The notes beneath the pieces are model-generated. The model searched no databases and was not told the DNA's origin. It saw nothing but the letters and a program-made list of their open reading frames with translations. Below are positions 1 through 8,821 of a DNA stretch of 64,000 nt, piece by piece. The translations under genes and the position numbers were made by a program. Source of the DNA: Nocardioides marmorisolisilvae. GTDB lineage: Bacteria > Actinomycetota > Actinomycetes > Propionibacteriales > Nocardioidaceae. The DNA lies in the NCBI RefSeq assembly GCF_003725775.1, contig NZ_RJSG01000001.1, forward strand, positions 402,746 through 466,745, in the 5' to 3' direction. Position 1 is the stretch's first letter. Each line of letters begins with the position of its first letter.

Positions 1-765
1 AGGCGGATCCTGGAGGTGGTCGCCCCCGAGGTCGCCGAGGATCAGGAACGGATCGCGCTGGAGCGCGAGGAGGCACGGGCCGAGCGCGTGACGGCCTACT
101 TCAGCCAGCGACTCGGTGACGGGACCACGCGCATCAGCCTGCGGGTCGCCGACGCCGTGGCCGCCCGCCTGGAGACCTACCTTCAAGCCTTCACCTCACC
201 GCGCCGTCCCACCGGGGACGCCACCGGCCTGGCCGATCGGATGCCGTCCTACCAGGCCAAAGGACTCGCCTTCGGCGCCCTGCTGGAATCCATCGACCCG
301 AAACGACTGCCCCTGCACGGCGGTGACGCGACCACGGTGATGGTCACCATCACCCTCGACCAACTCCGCACAGGCCTCGGCGGCGCCGACCTCGGCGCCG
401 GCTTCGGGGCCGAGCGGATCAGCGCCGGCGAGGTCCGCCGGCTCGCGTGCACCGCCACGATCATCCCGGTCGTGCTCGGCGGCAAGTCCGAGATCCTCGA
501 CCTCGGCCGCGGCTCCCGGCTCTTCAGCCCGGCCCAGCGCAAGGCGATGGCAGTGCGCGACAAGCACTGCCGAGCCGAGGGCTGCAGCGTGCCGGCGACG
601 TGGTGCGAAGGACACCACTTCCGGTCGCCGTGGAGCCACGGCGGGCGCACCGACCTCGCCGACGGCAAGCTCCTCTGCTCGCACCACCACCACCGCGCCC
701 ACGACACCCGCTACCTCACCCAGGAACTCCCGAACGGTGACGTGCGGTTCACCCGGCGGACGTGA
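1..765 (+). CDS. DUF222/HNH endonuclease domain protein, 5' end cut by window edge
   Basis: The frame is open from the first base, so the N-terminal part lies outside the window; 254 codons remain. The C-terminal third has an HNH nuclease fold: C-x4-C (CRAEGC), then EGHH, then a Cys-His-rich stretch ending HHHHRAHD. The segment before it looks like the tail of a DUF222 domain. Such DUF222-HNH proteins (13E12-type) are numerous and variable in actinobacterial genomes and are often linked to mobile or repeated DNA, but their substrate is not established. A GTG at base 16 is only an internal codon. Family assignment is firm; role is unknown. Confidence 0.85.
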   Translation, partial: RRILEVVAPEVAEDQERIALEREEARAERVTAYFSQRLGDGTTRISLRVADAVAARLETYLQAFTSPRRPTGDATGLADRMPSYQAKGLAFGALLESIDPKRLPLHGGDATTVMVTITLDQLRTGLGGADLGAGFGAERISAGEVRRLACTATIIPVVLGGKSEILDLGRGSRLFSPAQRKAMAVRDKHCRAEGCSVPATWCEGHHFRSPWSHGGRTDLADGKLLCSHHHHRAHDTRYLTQELPNGDVRFTRRT

Positions 766-813
766 CGCCGAGCTGGAGAAGCTGATCCCCGCGATCGAGA
801 AGGCGTTCGCTGG

Positions 814-1083
814 CTACGACTCGTCGCCCGAGGGACTGGGCTCCTCCTCGTCGATGAACTCACCGCGCTGGACGTCGAACGTCCGGCCGGTGTTGTCGAC
901 CTCGGCCCCCTCGGGCCGGTTCGCCGGGTCGAGGCGACGTTCCCGCTCGGCCTCGATCTCCCGCTTCGTCTCCTCGTCCGGCTCAGCGGTGAGGTCGATC
1001 CCCATGCTGCGCCCCGCGCGTGCATCGGTGTCGATGCCGCCGTTGTCCAGGATGCTCGGCGTCTCGTTCTCGGTCTTGCCCAT
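814..1083 (-). CDS. small acidic hypothetical protein (89 aa)
   Basis: I do not recognise this protein. It is strongly charged, with runs such as DEETKREIEAERERR, no signal peptide and no membrane segment, so it is probably cytosolic and partly disordered. Its start is supported by a strong Shine-Dalgarno GGAGG six bases before the ATG. It is transcribed divergently from arr, with 52 bases between the two starts. The antisense frame over it is open but has no start signal. No function is proposed. Confidence 0.6.
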   Translation of the reverse strand: MGKTENETPSILDNGGIDTDARAGRSMGIDLTAEPDEETKREIEAERERRLDPANRPEGAEVDNTGRTFDVQRGEFIDEEEPSPSGDES

Positions 1084-1123
1084 CAGGCACCTCCGCTTCT
1101 GCTGTGCCCAGAACCTGCGCGGC

Positions 1124-1129
1124 TAACCT
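1124..1129 (+). promoter_or_regulatory. -10 element TAACCT of arr (leaderless)
   Basis: TAACCT ends six bases before the arr ATG. This spacing puts transcription start on or next to the A of the ATG, as expected for a leaderless actinobacterial gene. No Shine-Dalgarno precedes the ATG, which agrees. Confidence 0.55.
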
Positions 1130-1135
1130 CGGTGC

Positions 1136-1567
1136 ATGGCACCTCGGCCGTCAGTCCCTTTCGAGATCTACGAGGAGGGCGTCTACCTCCACGGCACGAA
1201 GGCGGATCTCGCGGTCGGTGACCTGCTCGTGCCGGGACGGGAGTCGAACTTCGAGCGCGGCCGGGTGATGAACTACATCTACTTCACCGCGACCCTCGAC
1301 GCGGCAACCTGGGGCGCCGAGCTCGCCCAGGGCGAGGGCCGCGGCCGGATCTACGTCGTCGAGCCGACCGGTGAGTTCGAGGACGATCCGAACGTCACCG
1401 ACAAGAAGTTCCCGGGCAACCCGACGCAGTCGTTCCGCAGCCTCGAGCCGCTGCGCGTCGTCGGTGAGGTCACCGACTGGCTCGGTCACGCACCCGAGGC
1501 CCTGGAGTCGATGCGGGCGGGCGCGGCCGAAGCACTGCGCCGCGGCCCGACCGCGATCGAGGACTGA
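1136..1567 (+). CDS. arr: NAD(+)-rifampin ADP-ribosyltransferase
   Basis: Arr enzymes transfer ADP-ribose from NAD to the C23 hydroxyl of rifamycins, inactivating the antibiotic. The 143-residue length is usual for the family. Visible family motifs are the N-terminal LHGTKADL loop, the YIYFTATLD strand-helix that lines the NAD site, the RIYVVEPTG strand, and the DDPNVTDKKFPGNPTQS segment followed by SxxPLRVVGEV near the C-terminus. The gene stands alone between a small hypothetical gene and a convergent cupin gene whose stop is two bases away. It is probably translated leaderless. Whether it confers resistance in this host cannot be read from sequence; some Arr homologues are chromosomal and intrinsic. 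Confidence 0.93.
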   Translation: MAPRPSVPFEIYEEGVYLHGTKADLAVGDLLVPGRESNFERGRVMNYIYFTATLDAATWGAELAQGEGRGRIYVVEPTGEFEDDPNVTDKKFPGNPTQSFRSLEPLRVVGEVTDWLGHAPEALESMRAGAAEALRRGPTAIED

Positions 1568-1569
1568 CC

Positions 1570-2040
1570 TCAGGCGGGCGGCGGTCCGACGACCTGCATC
1601 CCGCCGGTGTCCGCGGCACTCTGCATGACCCGGGAGAAGTCCACCGCGCACGCCGAGCCCTCGAACGGCTCGCTCGCGCCGCGGTAGAACGGTTCGCACT
1701 CGCAGGTGGGCTGGATCCCGAGCACCTTGGCGGTCGGGCTCAGCACCGTGAACGCGTGCGGCACGCCGGCAGGCACCATCACGAAGTCCCCGGAGCCGAT
1801 CTCGTGCTCGTCGTCGTTGATGCGGTAGCCGATCCGACCCTCGAGGACCCACATCGACTCCGAGACCGGGTGAGTGTGCACTGGCGTCCACTTGCCCTCG
1901 ACCATGTCGACCTCGACCAGGGAGATGTCGCCCTGCTCGCTGTCGAGCTTCCAGGTCCACACTCCGCCACCGAAGAACCAGCGCTTCTCGCCCTCACCGG
2001 CCCGCAGGACCACCGGCCCGACCTTCGTCTTCTCCGCCAT
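1570..2040 (-). CDS. cupin-domain protein
   Basis: A 156-residue single-domain cupin. The two cupin motifs are visible: a metal-binding stretch around VHTHPVSESMWVLEGRIGY and a second strand GDFVMVPAGVPHAF. Cupins of this type bind a metal and may be small dioxygenases, isomerases or sensors; substrate cannot be told. I chose the ATG at 2040 (MAEKTK) because the frame upstream runs through the palindromic operator region; GGAG lies about eight bases before it. The gene is divergent from a TetR-family regulator with a perfect inverted repeat in its promoter, so it is probably that regulator's target. Confidence 0.75.
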   Translation of the reverse strand: MAEKTKVGPVVLRAGEGEKRWFFGGGVWTWKLDSEQGDISLVEVDMVEGKWTPVHTHPVSESMWVLEGRIGYRINDDEHEIGSGDFVMVPAGVPHAFTVLSPTAKVLGIQPTCECEPFYRGASEPFEGSACAVDFSRVMQSAADTGGMQVVGPPPA

Positions 2041-2060
2041 CGCGACACTCCGATCTTTCG

Positions 2061-2076
2061 TGGGACTGGAGTCCCA
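2061..2076. promoter_or_regulatory. candidate TetR operator, 7-base perfect inverted repeat
   Basis: The arms TGGGACT and AGTCCCA are exact complements separated by GG. The site lies 20 bases upstream of the cupin start and 15 bases upstream of the -10 element of the divergent tetR gene. That is where a TetR protein would control both genes. Palindrome seen directly; binding is inferred. Confidence 0.6.
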
Positions 2077-2090
2077 TAACGAGATTCGCA

Positions 2091-2096
2091 TACCAT
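2091..2096 (+). promoter_or_regulatory. -10 element TACCAT of tetR gene (leaderless)
   Basis: TACCAT ends seven bases before the ATG at 2104. No Shine-Dalgarno is present, so the regulator gene is probably leaderless. The inverted repeat at 2061-2076 lies about where the -35 would be. Confidence 0.5.
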
Positions 2097-2103
2097 AAAG
2101 GCC

Positions 2104-2703
2104 ATGTCAACGGGCTACGTCGAATCAGGTCGGAGCGGTCAGAAGCGCCGCACCCGGGATCACCTGCTCGCAGCAGCCCGCGCGCTGATCAATTCCGGGG
2201 ACACCCCGACGGTCGAGGAGGTCGCCGAGGCAGCCGGCATCTCGCGGACGACCGCGTACCGCTACTTCCCGTCGCGCACCGAACTTCTCGCTGCCGCCTT
2301 CCCCGAGACCCAGACGACCTCGGCGCTCCCGGATCCTCCGCCGGAAGCGGTCGATGACCGGGTCGCCGCGGTCGCGGACTACGTGATCGAGCGCATCCGC
2401 GACACCGAGCCCCAGCAGCGCGCGATGCTGCGCCTCTCCCTCGGTGACCAACCGCACGAGCTCCCGCTCCGGCAGGGGCGGGTCATCCCGTGGTTCGCCG
2501 AAGCGCTGGCTCCACTCCGCGCATCACTGGACGAAGCGACCGTGCAGCGACTTGCCGTGGCGCTCCGCGCGGTGTGCGGGATCGAGACGCGCGTCTGGCT
2601 GTCCGACATCGCGGGCCTGGCGCCGGACGAGGTCGGCGTCTTGCAGCGCTGGATGATCGACGCGCTCATCGAGCGGGCCACCGAGGTTCCGCCGCCGGTG
2701 TGA
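2104..2703 (+). CDS. TetR/AcrR-family transcriptional regulator
   Basis: 199 residues, typical of TetR proteins. The N-terminal helix-turn-helix is clear at about residues 16-62: TRDHLLAAARALI, then VEEVAEAAGISRTTAYRYFPSRTELL. The remaining helical ligand-binding domain is not diagnostic, so the inducer is unknown. It is divergent from the cupin gene and the shared 63-base gap carries a perfect 7-base inverted repeat, which suggests autoregulation together with control of the cupin. Its stop is three bases from the convergent ccsB stop. Confidence 0.88.
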   Translation: MSTGYVESGRSGQKRRTRDHLLAAARALINSGDTPTVEEVAEAAGISRTTAYRYFPSRTELLAAAFPETQTTSALPDPPPEAVDDRVAAVADYVIERIRDTEPQQRAMLRLSLGDQPHELPLRQGRVIPWFAEALAPLRASLDEATVQRLAVALRAVCGIETRVWLSDIAGLAPDEVGVLQRWMIDALIERATEVPPPV

Positions 2704-2706
2704 CGA

Positions 2707-3687
2707 TCAGGCGTAGGAGTGCTGGGACCCGCTGCCGAAGAAGAAGTTGATCCCCACGAAGTTGAACCACAGGGTCGCCAGGCCGATCAGCGCGATGATC
2801 GCGGCTGCGCGGCCCTTCCACCCGGCGGTCGCCCGCGCGTGCAGGTACGCGGCGTACACGACCCAGGTGATGAACGCCCAGACCTCCTTGGGGTCCCAAC
2901 CCCAGTAGCGGCCCCACGCCGCCTGCGCCCAGATCGGGCCGGCGATCAGCGCCGCGAAGGTCCACACCGGGAACGCGAACGCGTGCGTCCGGTAGGCCAT
3001 CCGGTCGAGCTCGTTCAGGCCGGGCAGGCGCGCCAGGTAGCCGTTCGAGGCCTCGGAGCCGCCGCGCTCGAGCCAGCGTTCCTTGATCAGGTAGAGCACC
3101 GAAGCCATGCCACCGAGCGTGAACGCACCGGTCGCGGTGATCGCTGCGATCACGTGGATCACCAGCCACGGCGACTGCAGCGCGTCGCGCAGCGGGACGA
3201 CCGGGGTGTAGAGCAGCAGCACGTCGACCATCAGCGTGATCAGCACGAAGCCGGTCACGACCGGGGAGAGCCACTGGAGCGAGAAGCGCCGGTACATCAG
3301 CAGGTATCCGGCAACGACGACCAGCGTGCCGGTCATCGTGAACTCGTACATGTTGCCCCACGGCACCCGGACCGGGTCCGCAGCGAGACCGCGGGAGACG
3401 ACCGCAACCAGGTGGACGCCGGCAGCGACGATGGTGGCGACCAGGCCCCAGCGCCCGAAGCGCTCCATCTTCTCCGCGGCGTCGTGGTCCTCGACCTCCG
3501 CTGCCTCGGCGGCCTCGGTCGGCCGGGACTCGGCGCCTGCCCCTACGGTGGCGGCGACGGGTGCGTCGACCGGAACCCTGCGCCCCGCGGCCCACTCGGC
3601 CAGGTGCAGCAGCAGGGCGACGAAGTACGCCGCACCGCAGATGGCGATGGCCTGGTTGCTCAGAACCTCGAACTGGTCGTGCGTCAT
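2707..3687 (-). CDS. ccsB: cytochrome c biogenesis protein CcsB (ResC/CcsA family)
   Basis: Multi-spanning membrane protein of system II cytochrome c maturation. With ResB it carries heme across the membrane and joins it to apocytochrome CXXCH motifs outside. The 326 residues include several hydrophobic helices and the tryptophan-rich heme-handling loop YWGWDPKEVWAFITW near residue 257. An N-terminal helix is followed by a charged cytoplasmic linker rich in Ala and Glu. It is last in a tightly packed operon: its ATG overlaps the resB stop by four bases, which suggests translational coupling. The same order (ccsA, resB, ccdA, tlpA, phosphatase, hemL) is what I recall for M. tuberculosis Rv0529 back to Rv0524. 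Confidence 0.92.
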   Translation of the reverse strand: MTHDQFEVLSNQAIAICGAAYFVALLLHLAEWAAGRRVPVDAPVAATVGAGAESRPTEAAEAAEVEDHDAAEKMERFGRWGLVATIVAAGVHLVAVVSRGLAADPVRVPWGNMYEFTMTGTLVVVAGYLLMYRRFSLQWLSPVVTGFVLITLMVDVLLLYTPVVPLRDALQSPWLVIHVIAAITATGAFTLGGMASVLYLIKERWLERGGSEASNGYLARLPGLNELDRMAYRTHAFAFPVWTFAALIAGPIWAQAAWGRYWGWDPKEVWAFITWVVYAAYLHARATAGWKGRAAAIIALIGLATLWFNFVGINFFFGSGSQHSYA

Positions 3688-5270
3688 GCCTTCTTCTCCT
3701 CCAAGGACCCGACCAGGTCATCGACCCGGTCGGTGAGGTTGCCACCGGACGAACGGTCCAGTCCGGCAACCTCGACGACAGTACGCCCGCCCTCACGGCG
3801 TACCGAGACCCAGATCCGGCGAGGCCGGATGAACAGCGACCCGAGCAGGCCGGTGAGCGCCAGGATCATGCCCAGCAGTGCGATCCAGCCCCCGGGGTTG
3901 CGGCTGACCTGGAGCTTCACGAACCGGTCGACCCCGTTGAAGGTGATCGAGCCGAGACCGTTCGGCAGTGCCTGCGTCTGCCCCTTCTCCAGCTCGACGC
4001 GGAACATCTTGCCGTTGCTCTTCGTCAGCTGCTTCAGGCCATCGGTGTCCAGGGCGTAGACCGACTGCGGCACACCGCGGTCCATGCCGAGGTCACCCGC
4101 GTAGGCGAGCAGCACCAGCGCCGGGTTCTTCGCGTCGGGGTAGGCCGAGAACGGGCCGGTCGCGTCGGTGAACCCGTACGTCGGGTAGAACTCGCCTCGG
4201 AAGCCGAGCTGCTTCGGGTCGGCGTCGGGAACCTTGATGACACCGCTCGAGCGGAAGCTGCTGTCCTCGGGGGTGAACACCACGGGACCGGAGAACGCGA
4301 TCTTCCCGTTGCCGTCGCGCACCGTGACGTTCGGCGCATAGCCGTGGCCGATCAGGTAGACCTTCGACCCGTCGATCGACAACGGGTGGTTGACCTCGAT
4401 CCGGGTGTGCTGCTGCTTGGCGTTCGGGCCGGTCTGGTAGTCCAGGCCGGCCGAGAACTTCTGCGCCATCCCGATCTCGCGACCCTGCTTGATGAAGTTC
4501 ACCTTGAAGTCGGTGAGCTTGAACGAGAACGGCTTCAGGTTCTTGTCGTCGAACAACGTGCCCGGGTCGAACTCGTCGTACTGACTGGCGACGTTCGCGA
4601 ACTGACCGCCGGTCACCACGATCACACCGCCCTTGTAGCCGAGCAGCGAGCCGCTCGCGAAGCCGACGAGCACGATCAGCACCGAGAGGTGGAACAACAG
4701 GTTGCCGGCCTCGCGCAGGTAGCCGCGCTCGGCCGACAGCGAGTCGTCGTGCCGGTCGACCCGGTAGCCGCGCAGTGCCGCCTGGGCGCGCTCGAGAACC
4801 GCGTCCGACTCGTCGTCGGTGGTGAACGTCCGGTACTCCGGCAGCCGCGACAGGTTCCGCGGCGTCTTCGGGGGTCGTGCCAGCGCGGCCCGCAGGTAGA
4901 CCCGCGTGCGCGGCAGGATGCAGCCGACCAGCGAGATCATCAGCAGCAGGTAGATCGCCGCGAACCAGGCCGAGTCGTAGACCGAGAACAGGCCGAGCTT
5001 CTCGTAGATCGGCGCCAGCGTGGTGTGCTCGCGGCGCCACTGCGCGGCCAGCAGCGCGTCGACGTTGTCCTGCGGGATGACCGATCCCGGGATCGCGCCG
5101 AGGGCCAGCAGGAACAGCAGGATCAGCGCGGTCCGCATGGACGTCAGCTGCCGCCAGGTCCAGCGCAGGAACTCCTTGGGTGCGAGCGGTGCCGCCCCCG
5201 TCTCGGTGTCGCGGGTGTGCCCGTACGCCGGAACGCCGGACGTGTCGTCGCTGCTCGTCGGCTCGCTCAT
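3684..5270 (-). CDS. resB: cytochrome c biogenesis protein ResB
   Basis: 528-residue ResB/Ccs1 protein, the partner of CcsB in the heme-transfer and ligation complex. Three membrane helices lie in the N-terminal 220 residues (for example ALILLFLLALGAIPGSVI and LLFHLSVLIVLVGFASGSLLG), followed by a large extracytoplasmic domain and a last helix near residue 470 (WIALLGMILALTGLLGSLFI). That is the family topology. The start overlaps the ccdA stop by one base (position 5270), and its own stop overlaps the ccsB start. An N-terminal extension of about 30 residues rich in Ser, Thr and Asp precedes the first helix and is not conserved in my recollection. Confidence 0.9.
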   Translation of the reverse strand: MSEPTSSDDTSGVPAYGHTRDTETGAAPLAPKEFLRWTWRQLTSMRTALILLFLLALGAIPGSVIPQDNVDALLAAQWRREHTTLAPIYEKLGLFSVYDSAWFAAIYLLLMISLVGCILPRTRVYLRAALARPPKTPRNLSRLPEYRTFTTDDESDAVLERAQAALRGYRVDRHDDSLSAERGYLREAGNLLFHLSVLIVLVGFASGSLLGYKGGVIVVTGGQFANVASQYDEFDPGTLFDDKNLKPFSFKLTDFKVNFIKQGREIGMAQKFSAGLDYQTGPNAKQQHTRIEVNHPLSIDGSKVYLIGHGYAPNVTVRDGNGKIAFSGPVVFTPEDSSFRSSGVIKVPDADPKQLGFRGEFYPTYGFTDATGPFSAYPDAKNPALVLLAYAGDLGMDRGVPQSVYALDTDGLKQLTKSNGKMFRVELEKGQTQALPNGLGSITFNGVDRFVKLQVSRNPGGWIALLGMILALTGLLGSLFIRPRRIWVSVRREGGRTVVEVAGLDRSSGGNLTDRVDDLVGSLEEKKA

Positions 5271-6031
5271 CAGATCCCCACGGTGCTTCCGGAGACCCAG
5301 CCGCGCAGGTCACCGACCAGGGCGTCCCACCAGCCGGTGACGAGCAGGACACCGACCGCGATGAGCATCAGACCGCCGATGCGGGTGACCCAGGCCTGGT
5401 GCTTGCGGACCCAGCGGACGGTGCCGAGCATGCGCCGGTAGGCCAGGGCGGCAGCGATGAACGGCACGCCCAGTCCGAGGCAGTAGACAGCACTGAGGAG
5501 CGCGCCGCGCTCCGCACTGCCTTCGTTGAGCGACAGGCTGGTGATGGCGCCCAGCGTCGGCCCGATGCACGGGGTCCAGCCGAGACCGAACATCACGCCG
5601 AGCAGCGGAGCGGCCGCCAGCCCGACGGCCGGAACGCGGTGGAAGCGCCAGTCGCGCTGCAGCCACGGGACCGCGCCCAGGAAGGCGATGCCGAGCAGGA
5701 TGATCACCGCGCCGAGGACGTAGGTGATCTGGTCCTGGTACTCCCACAACCAGTCGCCCAGGCCACCGAACAGGGCGCCGTAGGAGACGAAGACGAACGA
5801 GAACCCGGACACGAACAACAGCGATCCGGCGAGCATCCGGCCGCGCTTCGCGGACTCGAGGTCTGCGCCGGCGAGCCCGGTCGTGTACGAGAGGTAGCCG
5901 GGCAGCAGCGGCACCACGCACGGGCTGAAGAACGAGACCAGGCCCGCGACCAGGGCGACGGGGATCGCGAGCAGCAGCGACCCGTCGTTGATCGTCTGGC
6001 GCAGCCAGCTCCCGGTCTCGAGCAGGATCAC
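5270..6031 (-). CDS. ccdA: cytochrome c biogenesis thiol-disulfide transporter CcdA
   Basis: 253-residue polytopic protein that passes electrons from cytoplasmic thioredoxin to extracytoplasmic thiol proteins. The two redox cysteines are visible in the paired helices: FFSPCVVPLLPGYLSY near residue 36 and FGLGWTPCIGPTLGAI near residue 153. About six transmembrane segments are apparent. In this operon its likely client is the TlpA-like protein encoded just upstream, whose stop it overlaps by four bases; that protein would then keep apocytochrome c cysteines reduced. Confidence 0.92.
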   Translation of the reverse strand: MILLETGSWLRQTINDGSLLLAIPVALVAGLVSFFSPCVVPLLPGYLSYTTGLAGADLESAKRGRMLAGSLLFVSGFSFVFVSYGALFGGLGDWLWEYQDQITYVLGAVIILLGIAFLGAVPWLQRDWRFHRVPAVGLAAAPLLGVMFGLGWTPCIGPTLGAITSLSLNEGSAERGALLSAVYCLGLGVPFIAAALAYRRMLGTVRWVRKHQAWVTRIGGLMLIAVGVLLVTGWWDALVGDLRGWVSGSTVGI

Positions 6032-6600
6032 TTCTGGACCTCGTCGACCAGGTCGATCAGCGTGCGCGCACTGGTGACCTCACCGATGATGCTGGCAGCG
6101 ACCCGGCCCTGGGCGTCGATCACCACGGTGCTCGGGATCGCGTTCGGGCTGAGCGTGCGGTGGAAGGAGCCGAGGGTTCGGCCGCCCGGGTCGAAGATCG
6201 AGTCGTACGGCATCGCGTGCTTGCGCACGAAGGCGAGCGCGGTGTCCCGGCTGTTGTCACGGGTGTTGATGCCGAGGAAGACCACGCCCTGGGGCAGGAG
6301 CTCCTTCGCCGCCAGCGCCAGGTCGTCCGCCTCGGACCGGCACGGACCGCACCACGAACCCCAGACGTTGATCACCACGACCTTGCCCTGGAACTGCGAC
6401 AGGGCCACCGTCGTGCCGGTGAGCGTCGTGCCCGTCACGGCGTCCGGCTGCTTGCGCTTCGCCGGCGGAAGCAGCGTGATCGCGCCGTCGCCGCACTGGA
6501 AACCGGTGTCCAGCGAGCAGGTCATCCCGCGACCGCAACCGGTGGCCAACGTCAGGACGACGAGGACCAGCGGCAGCAGAGCGCGAGCAGAACGGGGCAT
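6028..6600 (-). CDS. TlpA-like thioredoxin-fold lipoprotein (ResA type)
   Basis: 190 residues with a lipoprotein signal: a hydrophobic stretch followed by LATGC, giving lipidation at Cys22. The thioredoxin domain has the CGPC active site at residues 84-87 (WGSWCGPC) and a cis-Pro region AIPSTVVID. It should sit on the outer face of the membrane and reduce the disulfide of apocytochrome c before heme attachment, being recharged by CcdA. Two further cysteines at 28 and 36 follow the lipobox and may form a disulfide. It overlaps ccdA by four bases and follows the phosphatase gene by three bases. Confidence 0.88.
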   Translation of the reverse strand: MPRSARALLPLVLVVLTLATGCGRGMTCSLDTGFQCGDGAITLLPPAKRKQPDAVTGTTLTGTTVALSQFQGKVVVINVWGSWCGPCRSEADDLALAAKELLPQGVVFLGINTRDNSRDTALAFVRKHAMPYDSIFDPGGRTLGSFHRTLSPNAIPSTVVIDAQGRVAASIIGEVTSARTLIDLVDEVQK

Positions 6601-6603
6601 GGG

Positions 6604-7311
6604 TCAGTCGGCGTCCGGGTTCGAGCCGGGCTGGGCGGAGAGGTCGTTCGGCTCCGTGAAGCCGGTACCGGACGAGAACGCAGCACGGCGCTCGGCCTCG
6701 GGGATCATGTCGCCGGCTGGCTCGGCGTAGCCGACGGTGACGAGCTCGGTGCCCTCGAAGGTGAACGACGTCAGGCTGCACAACGTGCACTGGCGCTTGC
6801 GCGGGTCGTGCATGAAGCGGCGCTTCTCCGCGTGCAGCCGGCAGATCCAGATCGGCAGCTGGTGGGAGACGATCAGCGCCTCGTGGCCCTCGGCAGCAGT
6901 GCGCGCGTCCTCGACGGCGGCCCACATCCGCGCGGCGACCTCGGCGTACGGCTCGCCCCACGACGGCTTGAACGGGTTCCAGAGGTGCTTCCACGCACTC
7001 GGGCGGCGCAGCACGCCGTCTCCGACCGAGAACGGGCGGCCCTCGAAGATGTTCGTCGACTCGATCACCCGCTCGTCGGTGACGATGTCGACGCCACGCA
7101 CCGTGGCGATCGGTGCGGCGGTCTGCTGCGCGCGCTCCAGCGGCGAGGCGACCACGTGGGTGATGTCGCGGTCACCGATCCGCTCGGCGACGCGCTCGGC
7201 CATCGCGAGCCCGCGATCGGAGAGGTAGAACCCGGGCGCGCGTCCGTACAGGATGCCGTCGGGGTTGAAGACCTCGCCGTGGCGCAGCAGGTGGACGGTG
7301 GTCGTGGTCAT
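6604..7311 (-). CDS. histidine phosphatase family protein
   Basis: 235 residues with the RHG motif of the branch-2-like phosphoglycerate mutase superfamily near the N-terminus ([10 protein letters not shown]); the RHG histidine is the phosphate acceptor. A second catalytic His is in [10 protein letters not shown] near residue 148. Substrate is unknown; this position next to hemL and tlpA is conserved in actinobacteria (Rv0525 in M. tuberculosis as I recall). Its ATG overlaps the hemL stop as ATGA, so it is cotranscribed with hemL and the cytochrome c genes. It is not a glycolytic mutase by context. Confidence 0.85.
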   Translation of the reverse strand: MTTTTVHLLRHGEVFNPDGILYGRAPGFYLSDRGLAMAERVAERIGDRDITHVVASPLERAQQTAAPIATVRGVDIVTDERVIESTNIFEGRPFSVGDGVLRRPSAWKHLWNPFKPSWGEPYAEVAARMWAAVEDARTAAEGHEALIVSHQLPIWICRLHAEKRRFMHDPRKRQCTLCSLTSFTFEGTELVTVGYAEPAGDMIPEAERRAAFSSGTGFTEPNDLSAQPGSNPDAD

Positions 7312-8666
7312 GCACGTTCCTCGCTGGTCGAGCCGGTCGAAACCCGGGCTGCCGCGGTGGCGGCAGCGGGAAGAGCGTCCAGCACCTGCTGGACGGCACG
7401 GTCGTCGTGGGCGCTGGAGACGAACCAGGCCTCGTAGGCGCTCGGCGGCAGGTACACGCCGGCGTCGAGCATCGCGTGGAAGAAGGCCTTGAAGCCCGCG
7501 ACGTCCTGGGTCTGCGCGGTCGCGTAGTCGCGGACCGGAGGCAGGTCGCCGAAGAAGATCGAGAACATGTTGCCGTTGCTCTGGAGCACGTGCGGCACGC
7601 CCGCCTCGGTCAGCGCCGCCGAGGACTCTTTCGAGATCGTCGCGGCGACGTCGTCGACCTGGGCGTAGACCGACTCGTCAGCGAGACGCAGCGTCGCGAG
7701 GCCGGCAGCGGTGGCGACCGGGTTCCCCGAGAGCGTGCCTGCCTGGTAGACCGGACCCTCCGGCGAGAGCAGCGCCATCACGTCGGAGCGGCCGCCGAAA
7801 GCAGCGGCCGGGAACCCGCCGCCCATCACCTTGCCGAAGGTCATCAGGTCCGGCGTCCAGCCCTCAACGGCACCGTCGGTCCCCCACTGGCCGCTGCGAC
7901 TCACGCGGAAGCCGGTCATCACCTCGTCGGAGACGAAGAGCGCTCCGTGGCGGTGGCAGATCTCGGCGAGGAACGCGTTGAAGCCGGGCTCGGGCGGGAC
8001 CACGCCCATGTTCCCCGGTGAGGCCTCGGTGATCAGGCAGGCGATCGCGTCGCCGTGCTCGGCGAAGGCGGCCTCGACCGCTGCCCGGTCGTTGTACGGC
8101 AGCACGATCGTCTGCGCCGCGGCCGACGCCGGGACCCCGGGGGTGCTGCTGACGCCGAGAGTGGCCAGGCCCGAGCCGGCGCTGGCCAGCAGCGAGTCGA
8201 CGTGACCGTGGTAGCAGCCGGCGAACTTCACGACCAGGTCGCGACCGGTGAAGCCGCGGGCCAGGCGGATCGCCGACATGGTGGCCTCGGTACCGGAGCT
8301 GACGAGGCGGACCTTGTCGATCGGGGTGCGCCCGACGATCTCAGCGGCGAGCTCGACCTCGGTCGTCGTCGGGGTGCCGTAGGAGGTGCCGCGCGCGATC
8401 GCGCGGGTGACCGCCTCGATGACCTCGGGGTGCGCGTGGCCCAGCAGCATCGGGCCCCAGGAGCAGACCAGGTCGACGTAGGAGTTCCCGTCCACGTCGG
8501 TCAGCCAGGCGCCGGCTCCGGACGCCATGAACCGCGGCGTGCCACCGACGGCGGCGAAGGCGCGGACCGGAGAGTTCACCCCGCCCGGCGTGACCCCACG
8601 CGCGCGGTCGAACCACGCCTGCGAACCGGGGACGTCAGCGGGAACTGCGGACACGGACCTGGGCAC
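7308..8666 (-). CDS. hemL: glutamate-1-semialdehyde 2,1-aminomutase
   Basis: PLP-dependent enzyme of the C5 pathway that makes 5-aminolevulinate from glutamate-1-semialdehyde, the step after HemA. Family signatures: [19 protein letters not shown] at the N-terminus, [21 protein letters not shown] with the PLP Asp, and [17 protein letters not shown] with the Schiff-base Lys. Start is uncertain: the frame is open to a GTG at 8714, but the GTG at 8666 is preceded at six bases by GAGAAT, a plausible -10, and homologues begin close to it; GTG 8654 is also possible. The last codons ([11 protein letters not shown]) coincide with DNA resembling the dispersed repeat seen elsewhere in the window, so the tail may have been added by that repeat. 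Confidence 0.93.
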   Translation of the reverse strand: MPRSVSAVPADVPGSQAWFDRARGVTPGGVNSPVRAFAAVGGTPRFMASGAGAWLTDVDGNSYVDLVCSWGPMLLGHAHPEVIEAVTRAIARGTSYGTPTTTEVELAAEIVGRTPIDKVRLVSSGTEATMSAIRLARGFTGRDLVVKFAGCYHGHVDSLLASAGSGLATLGVSSTPGVPASAAAQTIVLPYNDRAAVEAAFAEHGDAIACLITEASPGNMGVVPPEPGFNAFLAEICHRHGALFVSDEVMTGFRVSRSGQWGTDGAVEGWTPDLMTFGKVMGGGFPAAAFGGRSDVMALLSPEGPVYQAGTLSGNPVATAAGLATLRLADESVYAQVDDVAATISKESSAALTEAGVPHVLQSNGNMFSIFFGDLPPVRDYATAQTQDVAGFKAFFHAMLDAGVYLPPSAYEAWFVSSAHDDRAVQQVLDALPAAATAAARVSTGSTSEERA

Positions 8667-8735
8667 CCGGGCATTCTCGCCGACGGCGCCTGCCAGCGAC
8701 GAATCGCGGTCCACGGGCTGACCGGGAGGGGCCCT

Positions 8736-8756
8736 GAAATTCGGATAAGGAATTTC
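8736..8756. repeat. AT-rich inverted repeat between hemL and the transglycosylase gene
   Basis: Arms GAAATTC and GAATTTC are exact complements around GGATAAG, and partial pairing (GGGGCC/GGTCCC) extends outward. It is unusually AT-rich for this genome. It lies upstream of both divergent genes, so it is more likely a protein-binding site than a terminator. Confidence 0.45.
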
Positions 8757-8821
8757 GGTCCCTCAATTCGGCGACATGATTCCGGGTTCCTCCCGTCTCA
8801 TCCCTGCACAGTGCCCATCTG

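Noticed and set aside
1-765. Mobile element at the left edge
   Set aside because: A DUF222/HNH protein alone is not a transposon; no transposase, terminal repeat or attachment site is visible.
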